Below are positions 14,538 through 25,583 of a stretch of 64,000 nt of DNA, in pieces (the first letter of the stretch is position 1; each line of letters starts with the position of its first letter). The position numbers were made by a program, and so were the translations under genes. The stretch covers positions 132,466,096 to 132,530,095 of the forward strand of contig CM051455.1 of the NCBI GenBank assembly GCA_028274465.1, given 5' to 3'. The notes under the pieces are model-generated. The model worked only from the letters and a program-made list of their open reading frames with translations, was not told the DNA's origin and searched no databases. The stretch is from Plantago ovata. Taxonomy: Eukaryota; Streptophyta; Magnoliopsida; Lamiales; Plantaginaceae.

Positions 14538-14712
14538 AGTGGTAATGTATGTTTTCATAATAAATTAAAATAATGTACTACATATTACTTTCTTTGGAAA
14601 CTTTATAGTTTATCATTTGGTTTTGTTAACTTTTTCGATATTCGTATTGACCCCAAATAAATGATAATTCATTGTAAAAAATATAATTTTAAAAATTATA
14701 TTTGACAGAGAT

Positions 14713-14895
14713 TTTTAGGGAGTTATAAGGGTGGTCGAGTGGTTAGGGTGCTGGAGTAGCACGGAGAGGTCGTGGATTCGAACTCCGACGGAGACATAAG
14801 GTGGTATAGGATATTTAAAGTTATAAGGTGGTTAAGGAGTAGTGTAGAAATAGTGTGGGAGTAGAGTAGATAGATTGGTTGTTTAAAAAAACAAA
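14713..14895 (+). mobile_element. tRNA-derived SINE with target-site duplication
   Basis: An 11-bp direct repeat TTGACAGAGAT flanks the element (14702-14712 and 14896-14906). Inside, GGTGGTCGAGTGG resembles a pol III A box and GTGGATTCGAACTCC a B box, about 40 bp apart. The element ends in an A-rich tail (TTTAAAAAAACAAA). Its body (ACATAAGGTGGT ...) matches the SINE at 19282-20517. Confidence 0.8.
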
Positions 14896-15030
14896 TTGAC
14901 AGAGATATTGGGTGGACTAATGCTTGGTTGTTGCCATGATGATATGATGATGGTGGTGGAATTTCATTCAACACGATTCATGAACTAAGTCCTAGTTTGT
15001 TAGTTGAGTCGTGACCTACAGATATGTATA

Positions 15031-15338
15031 TGTAACGCCCTAAAATTCCAGAGTTTAAAAGAATTGATAATGCTACTCATACCAACAAGATGCACTTTTT
15101 TTTTCTTCGAATCTATCTAGAATAATTTCAATGTTAAGTGTGCTTGCTATAGAAGATCAATTCTAGGATGGGTGACCTAACGTAAAGTTCCCCATGCGCG
15201 CACAAACGAGGATAAAGCGCACGGATTAGAATACGTGTTGGTATGTGAAACTGGCATATCATCTTGGAGAACGGTCTAAGAGTAACTGAGCCGGACCAAA
15301 AAGTCGGGCGTTCGGCCATTAGTAGTCGAGGCGTTACA
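15031..15338 (+). mobile_element. Cassandra-type TRIM solo LTR (5S-derived)
   Basis: Begins TGTAACGCCC and ends GGCGTTACA. The middle contains a 5S rRNA-like stretch, GTTAAGTGTGCTTGC ... CTAGGATGGGTGACC, the hallmark of Cassandra LTRs, which carry a 5S pol III promoter. Only one LTR is present. An 8-bp repeat AGATATGT lies at 15020-15027 and 15339-15346, three bases off the left LTR edge, so the TSD is imperfect. A second copy is at 20141-20421 (-). Confidence 0.85.
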
Positions 15339-15859
15339 AGATATGTCATGGACTATTTTTTCAATACTTGGGTTTATGTTATACGTTTTTTTATAAGGTA
15401 GTTAGATTCGATCTTAATGAACAAATCCTTAATCAATAATTGTCAAATATGATGATGCCCCGCATGTGTCTTTCTAAAATAACCAATTCATCCCAAATCT
15501 ATCAATTCACCAACCAAAACTTATGCATCCCCCCTAATTTGAGCTACATAACATAATAGATACTAGTAGAATGCATACCATTCAATGAAATCGAAAAAAA
15601 ATGAAGAATACTCAAATTTAGACAAGTTAGGGTTAGAAGTTAATACCTTTTATTGCGGAAGAAATGGTGAAAGAATCACGCAATTGACTAGTTACCCTTG
15701 TTCCTTGATGGAAGAGTTTCAAAATGACTATAAGATTGCTTGAAATGGTGAAGAAATGAAGAAGATAGGGGAGGAGCGCGCGTCGCCGGTGGAGAGACGG
15801 AGAGCTCGTTGTGTGTGTGCGCGCGTTAAAGACGTGAGTCTCAAACATATGTATATACG

Positions 15860-16236
15860 CAGTGTAGCGACGGATGATTCATCCGTCGCTACACAACGAC
15901 GAATCAGTCATCCGTCGCAACATATTGCGACGGATGACATCATCCGTTGCTATATTTTTAAACCTTTTTTCTTTTTCTTTTTTGGTCAACGACACTTACG
16001 ACCGATGAGTCATTCGTCGCTAAAAAAGCGACGGATGACGTCATCCGTCGCAATATGGTGCGACGGATGACTATTCCGTCGCTGTTTGCGCGACGGATGG
16101 TTATCTGTCGTAAAACTTACGCGCCCTAAGGGTTTAGGGACGCGCTTTACGACGAATTTGTTTCATCCGTCGCTATCTTTTAGCGATCCGTCACTAAAAG
16201 ACCGATCCGTCGCTAATGGACAAAATTCTTGTAGTG
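15860..16236. mobile_element. CACTA transposon right-end fragment
   Basis: Contains many inverted and direct copies of GCGACGGATGA/TCATCCGTCGC and ends with TTCTTGTAGTG at 16226-16236, the reverse complement of a CACTA terminus. No matching left CACTACAAGAA end is visible, so it is a partial element. The sequence 15630-15850 may be its interior. Confidence 0.75.
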
Positions 16237-16567
16237 AATTGGCTATGAGGTATTTAAAGTTATTAGATTTGGTTTGAACTATCATATAAGATTCACAATT
16301 TATGTATGAAGTTATTTTTCGCCAAATGATGCCAAGATCGTAGTCGACTAATTTGATTATCTAGTCATTCTTTCTGCAATAGTCTATTTATTCTCACCTG
16401 AGTAAATGAGAACCATTATTGATCCTCATTTTGCCGCTTCGAAAAAATTGTTGTAGGTAATCCACAATCGTTAGCGCTCACATGTTAGTATTTCTTTACG
16501 GAAAAACAAATTGCCATTTTTATAGAAGCTCAGCCCGACATGTTTTCATCCCTATCCGGGATTTTCC

Positions 16568-16722
16568 ATGGAGTTAAATAATTTTGTAGATAGCTTTGAC
16601 CTGGACGGAATAAATAGTAATTTAATTAACTGAAAAATTACTTTACTGAAAATCAACTGTCAACTTTTAAATTGGGAGTTGGGACACTAATTAATTGGGC
16701 TCTGCCTAACCACTCAATTTTC
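16568..16722 (+). repeat. Direct repeat, copy 1 (partner 19130-19290)
   Basis: About 155 bp starting ATGGAGTTAAATAATTTTGT is repeated 2.56 kb downstream in the same orientation with only a few mismatches. The two copies could be LTR-like termini or a local duplication. I see no TG..CA ends, primer-binding site or coding between them. Confidence 0.85.
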
Positions 16723-17299
16723 AGTTACGTGTCTAGAAGGCTTATTCTGATTGGTCCAAAAAATTAAAAATGCTGATTAGGATTTCTCCACCCAAATTCA
16801 ACCGCTGCGTTTAAGAAACTGATTTGCTCATTCCTAGATTCACGCTGCTTTTCAGAAACCAACTCAAGCATTCCCAGACTCACGGTGAGTTTCAGAAACA
16901 TGGTATTCTTTTTTCATGGTATACTGCATTTCATATTTCATATGGACAAGAATTTATTTGAAATATAAATTTTAACTAAGTAAATTTAAACTAAATTTAA
17001 TTTATCTGAACTATCTGAAATTAGTAAATATGAACTGAACTGAACTTATCTGAATTGAAGTTAATTTAATAAAACTTAAATTAATGTGATAGTAAGAGAC
17101 TTGATTGATTTATCTTCCTTGATGTTTGGCCGGATAGTAAATTTTAAGATCATTTTTATTGTCATACTTTATTTTGTGTGTAGTCTGACTATTGAAGATG
17201 CTACTTGACATTTCAAATACTACTTTCCGTTAAACTTTTATGCCAATTTTCATTGTCTTTTATCTAACTTTGATTAACCATAATAACTTAAACACCGAC

Positions 17300-17690
17300 A
17301 ATGTTCAACGAAGTTATTATGCAATAGTTTAATACACTAAATGGAACCAACGTGTCCGTTCAACAATGCTTTAGAACATTAATGGTGCTCGAAAGATCTA
17401 TTTCACAATAATATACAACAGTAATTACGTTCGACGGGTGCATTTATTGATAATATGAACACTAACCACGTTGATCAACGGGTCTATTCTGCAATAATTT
17501 AGAACACAAATTGCATTAGACTGGTATATTTCGTAAACTAAAACATTAACAGGGTTCAACGGGTCAATTCCGCATTAATTTGGAATACAAACTTTGTTCG
17601 ACAGATCTATTCCGTAATTTGGAGTACAAACTTTGTTCGACGGGTTTATTCCACAATAATTTTAGATACTAATCACATTTGATGGAATTT
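17300..17690. repeat. Degenerate approximately 40-bp tandem repeat array
   Basis: About nine units of the type GTTCGACGGGTCTATTCC followed by CAATAATTTAGAACACTAAC. The two units at 17593-17641 are the best conserved. The array is AT-rich apart from the GACGGG core. Confidence 0.75.
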
Positions 17691-18088
17691 TTGTGAATTA
17701 TCTATTATTAAAAATGATAGAAGATGTTATTGTTCATTTTAATTGATTTTAAATATTCAATTATTTGTAAATCTACTATATTCAGCCAATTAAATTTCGA
17801 ACTACAAAGAGAAGGTGAGAATCATTTGACCAGAGGAGGCAGTATAATAGAAGGGGTATGAAGACATACTTTACCCTTATCAGATTTGGACCTCATGTTG
17901 ACATGTTACATGCATGGGTCCAAAACATTGCATGGTTCGACCAGGATTTTAAACCATTATAGAGTGTGTTGGGTCCGGAACCCATAAGAGGAAACTTTAA
18001 AAGTTATGTGTCAAAATGGATCTGAATTGGTCCTATGAATCGTTCAGACTCAGATCCGTCATTTATTTTATATTGGTCTCCTAATTAG

Positions 18089-18302
18089 TATGGTGTTTGC
18101 GTTTGATGGTTTTATTTTGTGATAATGTAGAATAACGAATGTATTGAGTGATTACATCGATTTATATTGGGTCTCCTAAGGGTGCCGATAAAACCCTTCA
18201 CATCTAGAGATCCCTACTACTTATGATGGTGTTTGTGTTTGATGGTTTTATTCTGTGATAATGTGGAGTAACAAAGGTATTGAGTGATTACATCGATTGA
18301 TC
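18089..18302 (+). repeat. Pair of approximately 78-bp direct repeats
   Basis: ATGGTGTTTGCGTTTGATGG at 18089 recurs as ATGGTGTTTGTGTTTGATGG at 18225. Both continue through GAGTGATTACATCGATT. About 58 bp separate them. Confidence 0.8.
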
Positions 18303-19129
18303 AATTTATATAATCATGATTCATGCATGAGTCCACAAAATGAGATGAAATTAATTTCGCTGATTTACTTTACAATGACAATAGAAAAAAAAAAAAAAGT
18401 CAAAGACGTCCTTCTCTCACGTCGGCGTCGTTTACCTTCCCTTAAATGTTTATACTAAATTCATGACAATTATTTATTGCTATACTCAGGAGTCAGGACT
18501 CAGGACCATTGGAAATAATGATCTTAAAATAATATGTTGTGCAGAAAAATAGTTAAAAGTATGATACGGGGATAAATATGGTAAAAAAAAAGTTAATCAT
18601 ATTATTGGATAATATATATATATAGTATTGTTTTCCTTATCATTCCCGTCGAAACTCGACGGGTCGTACCCGAACAATATCACCTCAATGTGATGGGTAA
18701 TGTCCATACCCTAATGAAACACTATTGCAATAGAATAAATAAGAACCTATACCATACCCCTTCACAGGTTTGTGTATGTGTCATGATCCAAAAAATGAAT
18801 TTTAAATTGATTTGGGTTTGAACCACCGAAGATCCATTAAAATTACGGATTTAAATGGGTTTATTAGGTTTGAACAACCGGAGAATCCATTAAAAATTAC
18901 GGATGCAAATGAGTTCGGGTAATTAGATTTGAGTCACAATATCCAGCTTTTACTTTACATTGGGTACTATACGAGTGTAACATCTTACATTCATGACCAT
19001 GTTAGGGTATGTGATCAAGATCGGGCTCCCTCGAGACCCCACTTGACAAACGTACCGTAGAAGAATGATTTCTCTAAGAATAATCTATTCCAAAATCTAA
19101 TTGAATTCCACACAATTTATTTATTTTTT

Positions 19130-19290
19130 ATGGAGTTAAATAATTTTGTAGATAGCTTTGACCTGGACGAAATAAGTAGTAATTTAATTAACTGAAAAAT
19201 TACTTTACTGAAAATCGACTGTCAACTTTTAAATTGGGAGTTGGGACACTAATTAATTGGGCTCTGCCTAACCCTAGGCGCTCAATTTTC
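19130..19290 (+). repeat. Direct repeat, copy 2 (partner 16568-16722)
   Basis: Near-identical to 16568-16722 from ATGGAGTTAAATAATTTTGT to CTCTGCCTAACC. The SINE described next inserted at the right edge of this copy. Confidence 0.85.
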
Positions 19291-19333
19291 TTACTTTTTT
19301 TTTTTTTTTTTTTTGAAACGGCAAATATATTAC

Positions 19334-19705
19334 GGCTTTGTTTAGCAAAACTAGCTGATAGCTGATAAGGCACCTGATAAGCTGACTGATAAGTTAGCTG
19401 ATAAGCTAACTGATTTTAGTGTACGTGTTTAGCGAATGAGCTCATAAGCTAGCTGATATTGGTTTACGTGTTTAGCGAATGAGCTTATAAGCTAATTCAT
19501 AAAATGACATAAAAGGGCATTTATAATATATTGTTATATTCTTCATTCATTAATAATATTAATAATAAATATAATAATAATAATTATTATAAGTATTAAT
19601 AGTTTAACATAAAAATAGTAATATATTTATGTCCAAATTATTAATTAAATAATATTTTTTCAAGTTATGAACATGTAGTATATGACAACAAATATTGTGT
19701 TATTC

Positions 19706-19738
<33 letters not shown>

Positions 19739-19789
19739 TTAATATAAAAATAATAATATATTTATGTCTAAACTATTAATTAAATAATC

Positions 19790-19839
<50 letters not shown>

Positions 19840-20089
19840 GCGGTATAATTGAAATATGAAAGATGATAATCTAGTTTATTAAAAAAAAAACCTAACTTTA
19901 TTAGCTTAAAAAATAAGCTAGCTTATAAGCTAGCGGATAAGCTCCAGGAGCTTATAAGCTCGCGTTCACGTAACAAACTTATTTTTCCTGGCAATAAGTC
20001 TGTTACGTGAATGCGAGCTTATAAGCTTCTGGAGCTTATAAACTAGCTTATCTTATAAGCTAGCTGATAAGCTAACGCTAAACAGAGCC
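19334..20089. mobile_element. TIR/MITE element with AGCTTATAAGCT hairpins
   Basis: Termini GGCTTTGTTTAGC and GCTAAACAGAGCC are inverted repeats (12 of 13 match) flanked by the direct repeat TTAC. The interior is full of AGCTTATAAGCT/AGCTGATAAGCT motifs. At about 19920-20070 it forms a long hairpin around CGTTCACGTAACA ... TGTTACGTGAATG. It has no coding capacity. The termini resemble Harbinger/Tourist elements, but the 4-bp repeat leaves the superfamily open. Confidence 0.75.
19707..19839. repeat. Two (ATT)n microsatellites
   Basis: Uninterrupted ATT/TTA runs at 19707-19737 and 19791-19839 lie inside the TIR element, each next to a copy of TTTATGTC(C/T)AAA, so the surrounding segment is itself duplicated. 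Confidence 0.9.
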
Positions 20090-20140
20090 TTACACAACAT
20101 CTTAAACCACCTTATATCTCCACACCTAAACCGCCTTATG

Positions 20141-20421
20141 TGTAACGACCCGACCAATCCGGCCGGCGTGGTTACTCATGGGCGCTCTCTGGGGTGATAT
20201 GCTAGCCCCACAGACCAACACGGGTTCTAATCCGCGCACTTTGTCCTCACTCGTGCGCGCACCGGGAACTTCCCAGTGGGTCACCCATCCTAGAATTGCT
20301 CCAGAGCAAGCACACTTAACTTTGAAGTTCTTCTAGGTGGATTCCCGAAAAGAAAGGTGCACCTTGTTGGTATGAGTAGCGTTCTCAACCCTTTTAAGCT
20401 TCTGAAATCTGGGGCGTTACA
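20141..20421 (-). mobile_element. Cassandra-type TRIM solo LTR with 5-bp TSD
   Basis: Begins TGTAACGACC and ends GGGCGTTACA; both flanks are TTATG (20136-20140 and 20422-20426). On the minus strand it contains AGTTAAGTGTGCTTGC and CTAGGATGGGTGACCCAC, the 5S rRNA-like core of Cassandra LTRs. It sits inside the SINE, so it is younger than the SINE. Confidence 0.92.
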
Positions 20422-20598
20422 TTATGCCTCCGCTGAGGATCGAACCCTGCACCTCTCCTTTCACCATCTCAACTCTCTTCCGCTTGACCACCTTATAATA
20501 TTTATCAATTTTCTTACTGTAATATTGTCTAACTTTAGGGCTTGAAATTATTCAAAATTGAGAAGAAGAAGAAGAGAGATTAATCTTCCCTCCACAAC

Positions 20599-21498
20599 TA
20601 GGGATGAGCACCGGTGGTAATGGTAAAAAAATTTACTCTAACCGCAGACCGTACCGTCCGCGGGTGGTTATGGATTTTTATAACCGTTTACCGTCCAAAA
20701 ATGCATGGTAACCGTTACCGTTGACAAAATGGTAACCATACCGCTGGTATGATGATAACCGTTCATAACTTGTCAACACAATTAAAAAACAACGTAAAAG
20801 TGGTGCTAAATATAAAATTTTGAATAGTAGTTATTAAATAATATGCTTTTTGTAATAATGTTTAATTTAAATAGTGTGATATTGAGTTAGTCCCATCGCA
20901 TCATTTAGAAAAATAGATATATATTGAGATATGCAAGTTGAAGTACTGAAATATAATATTATTTGAAGTATCGAATATTGACACTTGTTTAAATAAACAT
21001 TCACCAACAACCCAATATATAACTTTCCAGGTAATTAATCCATTTTACATTCTTACTTTTTTGCTTGGTAAAATGCATTCCAACTATTTAAAAACCAAAC
21101 AAAATTTTCAATTGTATATTGAGATGAGATAGCAAATTGTAGTAAGAGTTTCAACCAACATACTGTACACATGTGTAGATGTATGGCAACACTATGTTGT
21201 AGGTTTTGATATATGTACAAGTACAAATGATAATATATGCCTTAATAAAAATAAAATACACATGCATATGTTAATAAAATATTAAAATATAATAATAATA
21301 TTAATATTGTATCATAAGATTGATGATAATGGTTACCATGATAACCGCACTTTTGGTATGGTAATCATACCGTACTTGGGTGGTAAATGAGAAAACTAAC
21401 CGTTTACCGTTTATTTTTTAATGGTTACCGTTACCGATAGTAAAATTATCATTGATAAGTGGTAAACTGATGGTAATGGTAAATTTTTCTCATCCCTA
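20599..21498. mobile_element. Non-autonomous hAT element
   Basis: Terminal inverted repeats TAGGGATGAG at both ends, typical of plant hAT elements, with an 8-bp flank TCCACAAC/TCCACAAT (7 of 8) at 20591-20598 and 21499-21506. Subterminal regions are packed with GGTAACCGTTACCG-type motifs. The AT-rich 900-bp body has no transposase frame. Confidence 0.85.
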
Positions 21499-21506
21499 TC
21501 CACAAT

Positions 21507-22601
21507 TGTCCTATTTTCGACTAGCGGGTGAGAGGTAAGGTATCTGACGACTTCTCGTTCTTCTTTTTTTCTTCATATGCGAGAATTTCTAATTTTCCAC
21601 TCTTTGGAGATAGATAGATTGTAGATAAATTAAATTGATTCTTCTTGGAATGAAATGAATCAAGTATATCTCTTCTTCATATGCGAGAATTTCTAATTTC
21701 TTTCTATTTCATCATTCCACATTTTTATGATTATTTATGTAAATTTAAAAGTACTATGCCCGTCGATGTCGACGGATTAATAAACTAGTTACACATACAT
21801 TCCACATGCACCACGCAATTAATGAAAGAGTAAGAAAATTCTTTTTAACAATTCCATTACTATTGCTACGGCGCAATAGCAACCGTACCTCATGTTAGAG
21901 AGATGTAGTATTACCACTATTAACATCTAATCTCACCTGTTTAATTTGAGTACAACTACTCCCCATCGATACGAGCACTCTTCGTCTGAAAAAGTTTGAT
22001 CTGAACTAAACTGAGCTGAACTTATTAATTTGTAGTACAAAATACTATTAGACAAATATGAACTGAACTGATCTGAACTTAATCAATTTTCGGATGAAAA
22101 TAATAACATAGCCTTAACTTAGCTGTACTACTACATAAATTCATTTTGGATTAATGAAACAAAATGCATAAGTTATTTACTTAATATACATTTGATATGA
22201 AAAAAAATTCAAATATGTATTTGTTGCATCATCAAAAGTTCCAAACAACAAATTTTCATCTCCAATAATTATCTTCCCCAATTCCATTCAAGACCCGCAA
22301 TTAATTCTTCAATCACAATAACCCAACTTGTAATCACTTAATCCCACTGATTTCCGTTTGCCCAGAATGTTAATTAGTCTATCGGTCTATTAACTTTCTA
22401 TTGCATTGAAAGGTTTGAGTTGTAGGATCTGGAGGTGCGCGTTGGACGAAAATTTATATAGTCCTCATTTTGATGGATCTCAGTTATGTAAAGGATCCAC
22501 ATTAGAGAACAAAAAGAAGAGATCTCAGCAAAGATAAAGTATCCAATTTAGATAGAGAAGGTAAGTCGCGACATCGTAAGCTTCGAGCTCGGAACCTTAA
22601 G
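21507..22601. other. Intergenic region, no recognised gene
   Basis: A sequence resembling TTCTTCATATGCGAGAATTTC occurs twice (about 21561 and 21673). The part just before the LINE (22545-22601) and after it (22998-23040) is exon-like but too short to name. Confidence 0.4.
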
Positions 22602-22615
22602 AAGACTACGAGAGT

Positions 22616-22983
22616 ATTTCAACTTGTTCGGTTGACTTGGTGACATGAGGTTTTTAGTCCCTGCAACTAGATTCACTTCACTTGAGGCCTTGTTGTTGTT
22701 GATCAAAAGTCCCTGGAAAACTTCACTCCTTCCGTGTAAGGCCCTGGATATCACCATAGGTGGACACTTGTGGGTTGCTTTACGGTGCTGCTATGTTGGT
22801 GTGGTTCGGAGCTGGCCTATTGTTATTTTAAGTGCCTTGTTAGATGACCTTCCAGGTTGTGTATTTTATTATTTCTTGTTCCAGTTTGGATGTTGCACTC
22901 GATTTTGAGTGTGTTATCACGAGTATTCCTTATGCTCGAGGTATTATTAATAAAAAATTTAACCGTTTCAAAAAAAAAAAAAA
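22616..22983 (+). mobile_element. 5'-truncated LINE (L1-type) 3' end with TSD and poly-A
   Basis: A 14-bp direct repeat AAGACTACGAGAGT flanks the insert (22602-22615 and 22984-22997). The insert ends in an A-run preceded by ATTATTAATAAAAAATTTAACCG, a typical plant L1 3' UTR end. Short frames such as 22645-22908 are the degenerate 3' end of the element. Confidence 0.85.
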
Positions 22984-23149
22984 AAGACTACGAGAGTTAG
23001 ATGCCTCGCCAGGTTCTGGTGACAGATATTGATAATTTCGACACCCATGAACTTGCAAGTTGCAACCGGTGTTAGTATATATTAGAAGTTACCCCTAAAG
23101 TTAGCGCAAGGGAATTCAAAAAGTTTTATTACATAGATAAACTTGTTAA

Positions 23150-23495
23150 ATGGTTATTGGACACTAGCAATATAGGGCTTATTTGTGGTTTATTAAGCCC
23201 CAAATAAGCCATAATAGGGGCTTATTCATTGCGACTTATTTGGGACTCCAATAATGAAGCCAATGCTTGAAGGCTACATATTTGTAGCCCTCAAATAAGC
23301 TTCAAATAATATATTTTAATTTCATTTTCTTTCTCTTTCATTAATTGTGTGGTGCATGTGGAATGTATGTGTCGTGTGGAACCCACACAAAAAAACCCTA
23401 TTAAGCCCAAACCATTATAACCAAAAATGAAAGGGGCTTATTTGGAGTTTAAGCCCCAAGTTTGGAGCCAACCATTGCTAGTGGACTGTTCTCAC
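23150..23495. mobile_element. Candidate MITE with AAATAAGCCCC inverted repeats
   Basis: CACTAGCAAT (23162-23171) and ATTGCTAGTG (23474-23483) are inverted. Inside them AAGCCCCAAATAAGCC and GGGGCTTATTTGGAG are also inverted. The exact ends and TSD are not clear. No coding. Confidence 0.6.
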
Positions 23496-23995
23496 ATAGT
23501 TCACATAATAAAATAGTAATTAAACTTACTTGTTTATCCATCTTCTAGCTCAATCAACTTTGGCCTAATCTTGGATTCGTTCTTCAAAGCAGTCATTAAA
23601 GATCTTCTAAAAATTTGGACTAAACCGAAAAAGAACTTCTACATTGCCTACGTACCTCCAAGAGGATCAAGTTAAACATAGTTCATTGATGTCGGTGTTG
23701 ATATCTTCAACCTTGATATCCACTGACAATTTATTCTTCTTGGACACTAATATGTCCATGTTCTAAACCTGTAGCAAGTAAGAAGCATTCTCAAAGTACA
23801 ACCATAGGTCCATAGTAGTAATTAGTAAAACACAAAGGAGATCCTGTGCACTTTAGAAAATACAGGGGGGTAGTATGCATATTTAAAACAATAAAGGGGG
23901 TTTTATGCATTTTACCAAATAAACCAATAGTGTGACTTTGCTATAAATTTGGGGCTAAATCGGATCATTCAATTCAATTGAACTGAAGAACTTCA

Positions 23996-25080
23996 ATGTC
24001 GAATACAGGAGCTGCTTCTTCGTCTTCTTCCTCTCTCCCGGCCATCGGTGAAACCTATGAATTTGTGATTGACGACGGGTTCGAATCGGGCTGGGTCGAG
24101 GCACGAACTCACTGCGACCATCTGGACTCCATAGCTTCCGATCTCGTCCACATCCCTACCCCTGACACTCCCTGCAAAAGGTTAGTTTTGATTTCCCCTA
24201 ATCAGCATCTCGTAACAAGTGCCTTTCATGATTTTATGATTACAAGTTTGAATGTACATATATATTATTGGTGCATGAATGTCAATTACCTTTCCGATCA
24301 ACTGAAAGTTGGCTTCTACTAAGAAACTCTTGTGCTAGCATAGGCCTATATTATACAGTTGAATTCCTGAGTTTATAACTTTATATTATTAGGCCTGTCG
24401 TTCGACACCGAGATGCGGTTAAACTTTAAGTTTTCGGCTGCGGTATAAATTAAGTTTTAGACAAATGTGATTGATTTAGTTACGTTTTGCACAACTACTA
24501 TTCTGGTCCGGATATAGTAGCATTTGTTGGACTTAAACTTTAGTCTGACCCGCAGCCAAATGGACTGCTAGAGTTGTATGATGTGTTCATTTATCTCTGT
24601 TGATCAGTTGTTGCACTTGCACTGGAAAAAAATATATATAATCTCTTGGCTGAAAGAAATAGTACTATGTTTTATTGAAGGTGCGAAAACCCACAGGAGA
24701 ACTGGCTATGCCTATGTTGCAAAGATGTCCTATGCAGTCGTTTCGTGAACAAGCACATGCTTGAGCATTACGAACAGATTGGTCATTGTTTGGCCCTGAG
24801 CTTCAGGTACTTGTTGCATGCATCTTTTTCCATGTTCTGTGAGAATATAGTGTTCGCCTTTTAGTCTGTTATGTGAAGTAGTACTACTACTGAATACTGA
24901 TCAAGTTCTGTATCTTTAACCGTCATTTCAAGCAGCGATTTATCAGTATGGTGTTTCTCCTGTGAAGCCTATCTTGACGCACAAGTGATACTGCAGCTGC
25001 GCCCAGTTTATGAAACTGCATACACGTTGAAGTTTGGTGTTGCACCACCATTTCGGACAATTGAGCATTCAGGGCAGTAG
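23996..25080 (+). CDS. UBP-type zinc-finger (ubiquitin-binding) small protein
   Basis: Three exons, 23996-24180, 24681-24806 and 24936-25080, give about 151 residues in frame. Almost the whole protein after a Ser-rich start is a ZnF-UBP domain: HCDHL, PCKRCENPQENWLCLCC, LCSRFVNKHMLEH, IGHCLALSF and WCFSCEAYLD, which supplies the expected Cys/His zinc ligands. Such domains bind the free C-terminal tail of ubiquitin and occur in HDAC6, BRAP2 and USPs. This protein has no catalytic domain. The C-terminal tail is about 40 residues. The last acceptor is a tandem AAGCAG (NAGNAG), so a one-residue variant is possible. Its biological role is unknown to me. Confidence 0.88.
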
Positions 25081-25136
25081 ATGAAGAGGCAATGGCAACT
25101 AAAAGCAGCTGTTAATCTATTTATGTTTATTTCTAT

Positions 25137-25466
25137 CGAATGGATAGGCTGGTCGTTGTGTTGAAGCTTACAATATAGAACCGAGTTTTAGGTAATAAGG
25201 TTCTATTTGTTGATCTGGAGTTCATGTTTCTCTGTCACTATGGATGTAGACTTGCTTCAACTATCAAATCTTATTTTTCATCCATTGCAGGATGCATTTA
25301 AGAGGGAAGAATTCATTGAATAGGAGTGGGCTCAAATGACAGTTTGTTTAATCAAGCAGCTGCAGATTGATTACATTGCACAAACAAGTTAACTTTTATT
25401 AAGAAACAGCAGGAACACTGTATAGTGATTTGAGTTTTAATTAACTATAGACTGTATTAAGCTGCT
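25137..25466 (+). repeat. Segmental duplication, copy A (partner about 28030-28332)
   Basis: From GTTGTGTTGAAGCTTA through ATGGATGTAGACTTGCTTCA to TTTTAATTAACTATAGACTG this matches 28030-28332 closely. It contains the empty site (TAGACTGTA, 25448-25456) of the MULE found in copy B. The duplication resumes at 26053 (GGAGAACCGGCC) and runs into the mTERF 5' fragment. Confidence 0.85.
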
Positions 25467-25583
25467 TCATTCACCATCTTTACTGAGAAGCCACTAATAC
25501 AAATTATTACAGAAATTCATAGCACTCAACAAACAAATTTATTATGGTCCAATAATCAGCTAAAACAGATCAATATCTGGGAC

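Larger units (their letters stand above)
16237..19129. other. Gene-free repeat-rich region
   Basis: No coding gene seen. It holds a SINE-like 3' tail at about 16385-16445 (ACCATTATTGATCCTC, shared with 25858-25935), a direct repeat (16568-16722), an approximately 40-bp tandem array (17300-17690), a 78-bp direct repeat pair (18089-18166 and 18225-18302), and a short tandem duplication at 18795-18945. Confidence 0.55.
19282..20517 (-). mobile_element. SINE (minus) split by two nested insertions
   Basis: A 13-bp direct repeat TCAATTTTCTTAC flanks the whole block (19282-19294 and 20505-20517). Read on the minus strand, the SINE starts at 20504, carries GGTGGTCAAGCGG (A-box-like) and GGGTTCGATCCTC (B-box-like), and ends in a poly-A tail of about 20 (the T-run at 19295-19314). 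It is the same family as 14713-14895. It is interrupted by a Cassandra solo LTR (20141-20421) and by a TIR element (19334-20089). Confidence 0.85.
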
